Under the pieces are notes generated by a model. That model was given only the letters and a program-made list of their open reading frames with translations. It was not told where the DNA came from and ran no database searches. This document shows positions 59,389 through 64,000 of a stretch of 64,000 nt of DNA, in pieces. The stretch is from SB25 sp029560875. GTDB lineage: Bacteria > Bacteroidota > Bacteroidia > Bacteroidales > Tenuifilaceae. The stretch covers positions 186,001-250,000 of the forward strand of contig DAOOPM010000001.1 of assembly GCA_035388225.1 (NCBI GenBank), given 5' to 3'. The translations under genes were made by a program, and so were the position numbers. How positions within the stretch are numbered: position 1 is the first letter of the stretch; each line of letters starts with the position of its first letter.

Positions 59389-60165
59389 TTATAGCTTACC
59401 CAATTTTTGAATGCTCAAAGATAATTCATTGTATATTCTTTGCAATTGCTCATCTAAATTGCCCAAAACCGCTGAATGCTTCTCCATTGTTACAATATCG
59501 TTACGGATAGCTGGACCTGTTTGAACATCCTTTGGATTTGTTGTAAACGCTTTTACAACTGTTTCCTCCACCAAAGGTTGCAAAACCTTAAAATCGATAC
59601 CATTCTCAGTGGCTAAACGGTATGTCAAAGCCAAAATATGATTGGTAAAATTGCTTGCAAAAACTCCGCTCAAATGCAATAATAATCGTTTTTCGGAATT
59701 CAAGTAACTTACATTATGGCTTAGTTCCTTGCCAACAGCGGTTAGAAAATTCAAAACATCATCGGAGCCTGCTTCAACAAAGATTGGAACATTGCATAAA
59801 TCGACAATTCTACTGCGCGAAAAGGTTTGGAAAGGATAGAAAACTCCAATACCTTTTGATTTCAATGTTGACAAAACTGATAGCGGTGTACTTCCGCTGG
59901 TATGTACCACAACGCCGTTGACGATAGGAATTGAATCGATAATCTCAGAAATGGAAGAATCGGGAACAGCGATAATGTAGAGGTCTGCAAACCTTTCAAT
60001 TTCAGACAAATTACTAATAGCATTTGAGTTGTATAATTTAGCCAGAGTGGCGGCACTATCAATAGTTCTGGAATAAACCTGAACAATACTCCAACCAGCA
60101 TTACTAAAAGCGGAAGCCAGTGATGTTGAAACATTTCCTGCACCTATAAAAATTACTTTTCTCAC
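59389..60165 (-). CDS. DUF2520 / Rossmann-fold oxidoreductase-like protein
   Basis: A 258-residue protein with an N-terminal dinucleotide-binding Rossmann fold (VIFIGAGNVSTSLASAF, about 4-20). A DUF2520 C-terminal helical domain follows (GVFASNFTNHILAL and GPAIRNDIVTMEKH). It resembles ketopantoate- or F420-dependent NADP-reductase-like proteins. The substrate is unknown. A conserved SSGTPL-type motif appears as TSGSTPLSVL. It stands alone, separated from kdsC by a repeat-like gap. Confidence 0.9.
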   Translation of the reverse strand: MRKVIFIGAGNVSTSLASAFSNAGWSIVQVYSRTIDSAATLAKLYNSNAISNLSEIERFADLYIIAVPDSSISEIIDSIPIVNGVVVHTSGSTPLSVLSTLKSKGIGVFYPFQTFSRSRIVDLCNVPIFVEAGSDDVLNFLTAVGKELSHNVSYLNSEKRLLLHLSGVFASNFTNHILALTYRLATENGIDFKVLQPLVEETVVKAFTTNPKDVQTGPAIRNDIVTMEKHSAVLGNLDEQLQRIYNELSLSIQKLGKL

Positions 60166-60223
60166 GAAATAGAAAATCTGATTACTCGCATAAAGTTAGT
60201 GCTTTAATTCGAAGTAAAAAAAG

Positions 60224-60253
60224 ACATCCGGAACCACTTGTGAAGTCCCGGAT
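60224..60253 (-). terminator. Terminator of hypothetical gene 60290
   Basis: CATCCGG / CCGGATG stem with a loop of about 16 nt, followed on the minus strand by a T-run. Confidence 0.65.
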
Positions 60254-60289
60254 GCCAACCCTCTAACCTATGTAAACCTAAACCAAAAC

Positions 60290-60817
60290 CTAATTTCTTG
60301 AACTATATACGCTTATAAGCATTGAGCATAATTCATACTTTTCGTCCTGTGCATACTGCTCTATTAAATTTGCTGGCATACTAATGCTGTTGAACTTATA
60401 ATCGTTTAAGTCAAAATCCATACCATAATTAATGTGTTTAGATTCCTCAATATTGCTATCAGCCTCATTGGAATTTATGCTACTGCTTTTCAAAAAATCA
60501 TTACCTGTTGATAGTAAAAAACGTTCAGTGGCCTCATCAATCCAAAACCCACTACTTTCCTCAATCTTAAGCAATGTGGACTGATTCATATTTCTTAAAA
60601 ATGAACGTAACCTAAGCTGAATCATTATATACTCACGGTTCTCAACCTGTAATCGTTTGTTCGACTCAACAAGTTCAGCAACACGCTCAGCACCTTTTAA
60701 TAAACCAGAATCGGAAAATATGTACTCAATTTCCTTTTGATTATCGATAATAGCCTTAGTGTTTTGAGCAATTCTCTCGCCCAACTCAACTAGTAATGTA
60801 TTGAATAACTCACTCAT
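60290..60817 (-). CDS. Hypothetical coiled-coil protein
   Basis: A 175-residue acidic protein without signal peptide or membrane segment. The first 75 residues are a heptad-rich coiled coil (LGERIAQNTKAIIDNQKEIEY ... LVESNKRLQVENREYI), and the C-terminal half is Asn/Ser-rich. No family is recognised. It is a single gene with a terminator downstream. The large gap upstream (60818-61538) contains a palindromic repeat. Confidence 0.65.
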   Translation of the reverse strand: MSELFNTLLVELGERIAQNTKAIIDNQKEIEYIFSDSGLLKGAERVAELVESNKRLQVENREYIMIQLRLRSFLRNMNQSTLLKIEESSGFWIDEATERFLLSTGNDFLKSSSINSNEADSNIEESKHINYGMDFDLNDYKFNSISMPANLIEQYAQDEKYELCSMLISVYSSRN

Positions 60818-61538
60818 TGATAATCAAATTATTCTATTATTAAATTTACAACTTTAACAGTACAAAAGTCAAATTTGTTTCGCAAGTTTTGACCAACTTA
60901 TAGTTAAACTTGATTAAACAATATTAAAAGATTGTTAAAGGATATATTGCTGATAATCTTTTTATTAATAAAGAATAGGGTTTCGAGTGTTTTCTTAGAA
61001 ATACAAATTGAATTAACATTTATCGAATATGATACTGAAAAGTTGAAACCACCATGCTCAGAACAACTAAATGCAAAAAATCAATTCAATGTTGCTTAGT
61101 TAACACAACCTTATGTTTTTTGATAGACTCACCCCCTTGTCTGGCTGCGCCAGCCTTCCCCCCTCTCTTTTGAAAAGAGAGGGGGGAGGTTTCGCATTGC
61201 GAAACCAGGGGGTAAGTCAATGCTTTTTGAAATTTCTTAAAAATATCTCTAGAATTATACTTTATTCTAACCTTGCAGTTAAGTTTTTTGATGAGTGTTT
61301 ATGGTAATTAGTCAATTTGGGTTAGATTTGTACGCTCGTTTTAAACCAGAAAATGCTAGGTGGAAAGCATTTAACTTATTGATATATTAACACATAGAAT
61401 TAGTGAGGAAAAATAAATTTCGCTCGCTGAGAACTTTGTGTATTTTTGTAGTTATTTTATTTTCCAAAATAGCATTTAAGTGCTTATTTTTTAGATAGAT
61501 ACAGAAAAATATGTTTAACTAAATTAATATTTTGACGG
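60818..61538. other. Large intergenic region with repeat and etf leader
   Basis: A 721-bp gap between divergent genes. It is AT-rich apart from the palindromic repeat at 61126-61218. A possible etf -7 element, TATTTTTG, is at 61441-61448, which would leave a leader of about 85 nt. No Rex-like palindrome was found here. The open frame at 61113-61307 runs through the repeat and is not considered a gene. Confidence 0.5.
61126..61218. repeat. C/G-rich palindromic repeat (larger copy)
   Basis: An outer pair GACTCACCCCCTTG / CAGGGGGTAAGTC encloses three hairpins: CTGGCTGCGCCAG, CCCCCCTCTCTTTT / AAAAGAGAGGGGGG and GTTTCGCATTGCGAAAC. Shared wording with 22632-22682 makes this a dispersed family. Confidence 0.7.
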
Positions 61539-62288
61539 ATGAAAATTCTTGTTTGTATCAGCAACGTACCGGATACCACCACCAAGGTGAAATTTGTTGA
61601 TGGTAACACCAAGTTGGATGTAAACGGTATTCAGTGGGTTATCAATCCTTGGGATGAACTTTCGCTTACCAGAGCATTGGAATTGAAGGATGACGCTAGC
61701 ACTGGTGTAAAATCAGTTACTGTTGCTCACGTTGGTTTAGCAGCATCTGAACCTACAATCAGAAAAGCTCTTGCTATTGGTGCCGATGATGCTATCAGAG
61801 TAAACGCTGACCCAACCGATGCTTACCATGTTGCTGCTCAACTAGCGGAGGTTGTAAAAAAAGAACAGTTCGATATTATTATGTGCGGAATTGAGTCGAG
61901 CGATTTCAACAGCTCTGCTGTTGGTAGTATGCTTGCTGAATTTTTAGTTATGCCTTCGGTTTCCGCTGTTTCTAGTTTGAGAATTGAAAATGGCACCGCA
62001 GTTATTACTCGCGAAATTGATGGTGGAAAAGAGATTGTAACTGTTCCTGCACCATTCGTTGCAATTGTACAAAAAGGTATCGCTAAAGAACCAAGAATTG
62101 CAGCAATGCGCGGTATTATGATGGCACGTACAAAAGTTATCAAACTTTATGAGCCAGTTGCTATTGATGCTTTAACCGAAACTGCAAAGTTTGAAATGCC
62201 TGCTCCAAGAGCGGCCTGCAAGTTTGTTGATGCTGAAAATCCAAAGCAACTAATTGAGCTACTACAGGCTGAAACCAAATTAATTTAA
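61539..62288 (+). CDS. etfB: Electron transfer flavoprotein beta subunit
   Basis: A 249-residue EtfB. Seen are the start MKILVCISNVPDTTTKVKF (positions 1-19), the family motif NPWDELSLTRALELK, and AHVG. The AMP/FAD-binding C-terminal part has TVPAPFVAIVQKG and EPRIAAMRGIMMA. It forms a heterodimer with EtfA and passes electrons from acyl-CoA dehydrogenases or lactate-type dehydrogenases, or carries out bifurcation. It is the first gene of an operon with etfA, a four-helix-bundle gene and an Fe-S oxidoreductase. Confidence 0.96.
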   Translation: MKILVCISNVPDTTTKVKFVDGNTKLDVNGIQWVINPWDELSLTRALELKDDASTGVKSVTVAHVGLAASEPTIRKALAIGADDAIRVNADPTDAYHVAAQLAEVVKKEQFDIIMCGIESSDFNSSAVGSMLAEFLVMPSVSAVSSLRIENGTAVITREIDGGKEIVTVPAPFVAIVQKGIAKEPRIAAMRGIMMARTKVIKLYEPVAIDALTETAKFEMPAPRAACKFVDAENPKQLIELLQAETKLI

Positions 62289-62315
62289 GTTGAACCCTAT
62301 TAATTCCGAAATAAT

Positions 62316-63281
62316 ATGTCAGTACTAGTATATACCGAAAACTGGGACGGAAAATTCAAGAAATCATCATTCGAGTTGGTATCTTACGCTAGTAAGGTAG
62401 CCGAAATGATGGGAACCAGTGCTGTTGCTGTTTCAATTGGTAATGTTGACGAAGCAGAACTAAAACAACTTGGAAACTACGGTGCACAAAAAGTTATCAG
62501 CGTAAATCAAGATAGCCTTAAAACATTAGATAGCCAAGCATACACTAGCGTTATTGCCACTGTTGCTGAGAAAATTGGGGCAAAAGTTATTGTTGTTGCA
62601 AACAACAACTCAGGTAAATCTATCGCTCCTCGCCTATCGGTTAAATTAAAAGCTGCGCTAGGTGCAGGTGTAAGCAAATTACCTGTTAGCACTAGTCCAT
62701 TTACAGTTTACAAAAGAGCATTCTCTGGTGGTGCATACGCTGATGTTGTTCTAAAAACCGACGTAAAAGTTATCACCCTAGCACAAAACTCTTTCGATAT
62801 TATCGAAACTGCTAAAAATGCAACTATCGAGAAGATGGATGTTAGCGTTGATGCTCCAAAAACTCAAGTTAAAGAGGTTCAAAAACAATCAGGAAAACTT
62901 TTATTAACCGATGCTGAAATCGTTGTATCGGGTGGTCGTGGTATGAAATCGGCTGACAATTGGTCTCCAATTATTGAATTGGCAGATTTATTAGGAGCAG
63001 CAACCGCTTGTTCTCGTCCAGTTTCTGACGAAGGATGGCGTCCTCACGATGAGCATACTGGTCAAACCGGTAAAATTATTGCTCCAAACCTTTACTTTGC
63101 AGTAGGTATTTCGGGTGCAACACAGCACATTGCTGGTGTTAGCTCATCAAAATATATTGTTGCAATCAATAACGACAAGAGCGCTCCTATTTTTGAGGTT
63201 GCTCAGTACGGTATTGTTGGCGATGCTCAAAAGGTGCTTCCTCAACTTGTTGCAGCAGTAAAAGAAATAAAAGGAAAGTAG
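62316..63281 (+). CDS. etfA: Electron transfer flavoprotein alpha subunit
   Basis: A 321-residue EtfA. The N-terminal domain is followed by the C-terminal FAD domain with VVSGGRGMKS, AACSRP-like ATACSRPVSDEGW, HTGQTGKIIAPNLYFAVGISGA (positions 247-268), and IVAINNDKSAPIFEVAQYGIVGD. The FAD-binding loops are standard. It starts 27 bp after etfB. The following gene in the unit is a four-helix-bundle cassette, which separates etfA from its expected Fe-S partner by about 500 bp. Confidence 0.96.
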   Translation: MSVLVYTENWDGKFKKSSFELVSYASKVAEMMGTSAVAVSIGNVDEAELKQLGNYGAQKVISVNQDSLKTLDSQAYTSVIATVAEKIGAKVIVVANNNSGKSIAPRLSVKLKAALGAGVSKLPVSTSPFTVYKRAFSGGAYADVVLKTDVKVITLAQNSFDIIETAKNATIEKMDVSVDAPKTQVKEVQKQSGKLLLTDAEIVVSGGRGMKSADNWSPIIELADLLGAATACSRPVSDEGWRPHDEHTGQTGKIIAPNLYFAVGISGATQHIAGVSSSKYIVAINNDKSAPIFEVAQYGIVGDAQKVLPQLVAAVKEIKGK

Positions 63282-63290
63282 CACATTATA

Positions 63291-63332
63291 AATGTAAAAT
63301 GTAAAACTCTAAATTTTAAATGTGAAATTAAT
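63291..63332. repeat. Left period-7 array of four-helix-bundle cassette 2
   Basis: AATGTAA, AATGTAA, AACTCTA, AATTTTA, AATGTGA, AATTAAT in 7-bp register from 9 bp after the etfA stop to 5 bp before the next ATG. Confidence 0.75.
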
Positions 63333-63337
63333 TTACA

Positions 63338-63709
63338 ATGGATAACAATAGGAAATACGACCTAGAGGAACGCCTAATTAAATTTGCAATTAGAATGTTA
63401 GAGGTTTCCGAATTACTACCAAATACAAAGGCAGGGAGCCATATCGCAGGACAACTTGTTAGATGTGGAACTTCTCCTGCCTTTAATTATGGTGAGGCTC
63501 AATCGGCAGAATCGCTCAAAGATTTTGTCCACAAGATGGGAATATGCCTTAAAGAGTTAAGAGAGACAAGTATTTGCTTGAAGATTATTGTTCTTAAACC
63601 TCTTGTAAACAATCCGGAGCAACTAAAGGGTGATTTGACTGAGTGCGGCGAATTAATAGCAATATTTACTAAATCAATCAAAACTGCAAAATCGGATAAA
63701 AAGGAGTAA
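63338..63709 (+). CDS. Four-helix bundle protein (S23/IVS-type), cassette 2
   Basis: A 123-residue all-helical protein of the S23/four-helix-bundle family, of the subgroup with DLEERLIKFAIRMLEVSELLP and AGQLVRCGTSPAFNYGEAQ. It is clearly divergent from cassette 1 (24023-24370). It interrupts the etf operon co-directionally and is bracketed by inverted period-7 arrays whose outer 16 bp are perfect inverted repeats (63291-63306 and 63745-63760). Family function is unknown. The arrangement suggests insertion as a cassette after the etf operon existed. Confidence 0.9.
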   Translation: MDNNRKYDLEERLIKFAIRMLEVSELLPNTKAGSHIAGQLVRCGTSPAFNYGEAQSAESLKDFVHKMGICLKELRETSICLKIIVLKPLVNNPEQLKGDLTECGELIAIFTKSIKTAKSDKKE

Positions 63710-63716
63710 GTTAATT

Positions 63717-63760
63717 CTTTCACTTTTACATTCGTATATCAGCATTTTACATTTTACATT
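63717..63760. repeat. Right period-7 array of four-helix-bundle cassette 2
   Basis: CTTTCAC, TTTTACA, TTCGTAT, ATCAGCA, TTTTACA, TTTTACA. The TTTTACA units start at 63724, 63745 and 63752, so the 7-bp register holds through the diverged units. Orientation is inverted relative to the left array. Confidence 0.75.
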
Positions 63761-63789
63761 AAATCTATACAAACCAAAACAAACTAACT

Positions 63790-64000
63790 ATGACCAAACA
63801 AATTGTTTTTGCTATTGCACTGCTATTAACATTTGCTGTTTTTGGCTACACTATAGCAAGAATTATCAAATTCTTCTCGCTTACCAAAAAGGGATTTCCA
63901 GTAAAAGACCTAGGTAAGCGTTTTATGATTATGACCGAAGTGGCCTTTGGTCAAACTAAAATTTTCCGTCGTCCTGTTCTAGGCTTCCTTCACGCGGTTG
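63790..64000 (+). CDS. Membrane (Fe-S)-binding oxidoreductase, start only (3' part outside window)
   Basis: The first 70 codons of a gene that runs off the window. The product begins MTKQIVFAIALLLTFAVFGY (one membrane helix), followed by ARIIKFFSLTKKGFPVKDLGKRF and FGQTKIFRRPVLGFLHAV, given by positions 23-70. This is the N-terminal membrane segment wording of the heterodisulfide-reductase-like Fe-S proteins that lie next to etfBA and link ETF to quinones or a membrane carrier. The assignment rests on this short piece and on context. Confidence 0.7.
   Translation, partial: MTKQIVFAIALLLTFAVFGYTIARIIKFFSLTKKGFPVKDLGKRFMIMTEVAFGQTKIFRRPVLGFLHAV

Noticed and set aside
61113..61307. Open frame of 64 codons
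   Set aside because: Runs through a palindromic repeat; no promoter, ribosome site or recognisable protein.
61420..61538. Rex-like site upstream of etfB
   Set aside because: No TGTTA-N6-TAACA palindrome was found, only AT-rich sequence.

Overview
The window is a gene-dense chromosome segment from an anaerobic, fermentative member of the Bacteroidota, most likely order Bacteroidales. Evidence for the phylum: many TAnnTTTG -7 promoter elements and few Shine-Dalgarno sequences; a TonB-dependent receptor of the outer-membrane beta-barrel family; an S46 dipeptidyl-peptidase; a serC-serA-DUF1015 cluster; a KdsC phosphatase (Gram-negative LPS); secreted proteins and lipoproteins of Bacteroidota style. 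I saw no rRNA, tRNA, CRISPR array or complete insertion sequence. Genus and species cannot be read from the sequence.

Layout. 0-9 kb: end of a SAM-hydrolase family gene, mazG, an orphan DppB-type permease, tpiA, prmA and a very large unrecognised exported protein. 9-13.5 kb: a phosphodiesterase, rsmE, an SPFH / ribbon-helix-helix / zinc-ribbon operon, an ECF sigma factor and a DUF1648 membrane protein. 13.6-20.4 kb: uvrA, two exported proteins, a HEAT-like protein, a dihydroorotate-dehydrogenase-like protein and yggS. 20.4-22.7 kb: an array of hairpin repeats beside an AT-rich lipoprotein gene. 22.7-28.6 kb: serine biosynthesis (serC, serA, DUF1015, with an inserted four-helix-bundle gene), a ComB-like phosphatase and gcvT. 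28.8-42.1 kb: signalling modules (HPt, STAS, a frameshift-split PAS sensor kinase with its NarL-type regulator, a lone receiver, a chemoreceptor) and degradative or uptake genes (M14 peptidase, GH29 fucosidase, TonB receptor).

42.2-54.4 kb is a hydrogen-metabolism island on the minus strand. It encodes two different NADH-linked [FeFe]-hydrogenase complexes. Between them lies a tightly packed operon of a hydrogenase-like sensor, two DRTGG proteins, two histidine-kinase-type ATPases and a PHP-domain protein. All three transcription units have palindromes of the form TGTTA-N6-TAAC(A) upstream of the first gene. These resemble binding sites of the NADH/NAD+ sensor Rex and would tie H2 production to redox state. 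54.8-60.8 kb: an S46 peptidase (DPP11-like), maf, a UbiA prenyltransferase, kdsC and a DUF2520 protein. 61.5-64 kb: etfB, etfA, another inserted four-helix-bundle gene and the start of a membrane Fe-S oxidoreductase.

The least explained pattern is a set of short intergenic arrays with an exact or near-exact 7-bp period. In four places they occur as inverted pairs. Two pairs tightly bracket the two four-helix-bundle genes, both inserted co-directionally inside operons. One pair brackets a palindromic repeat and one encloses almost nothing. This looks like a family of cassette or MITE-like elements.
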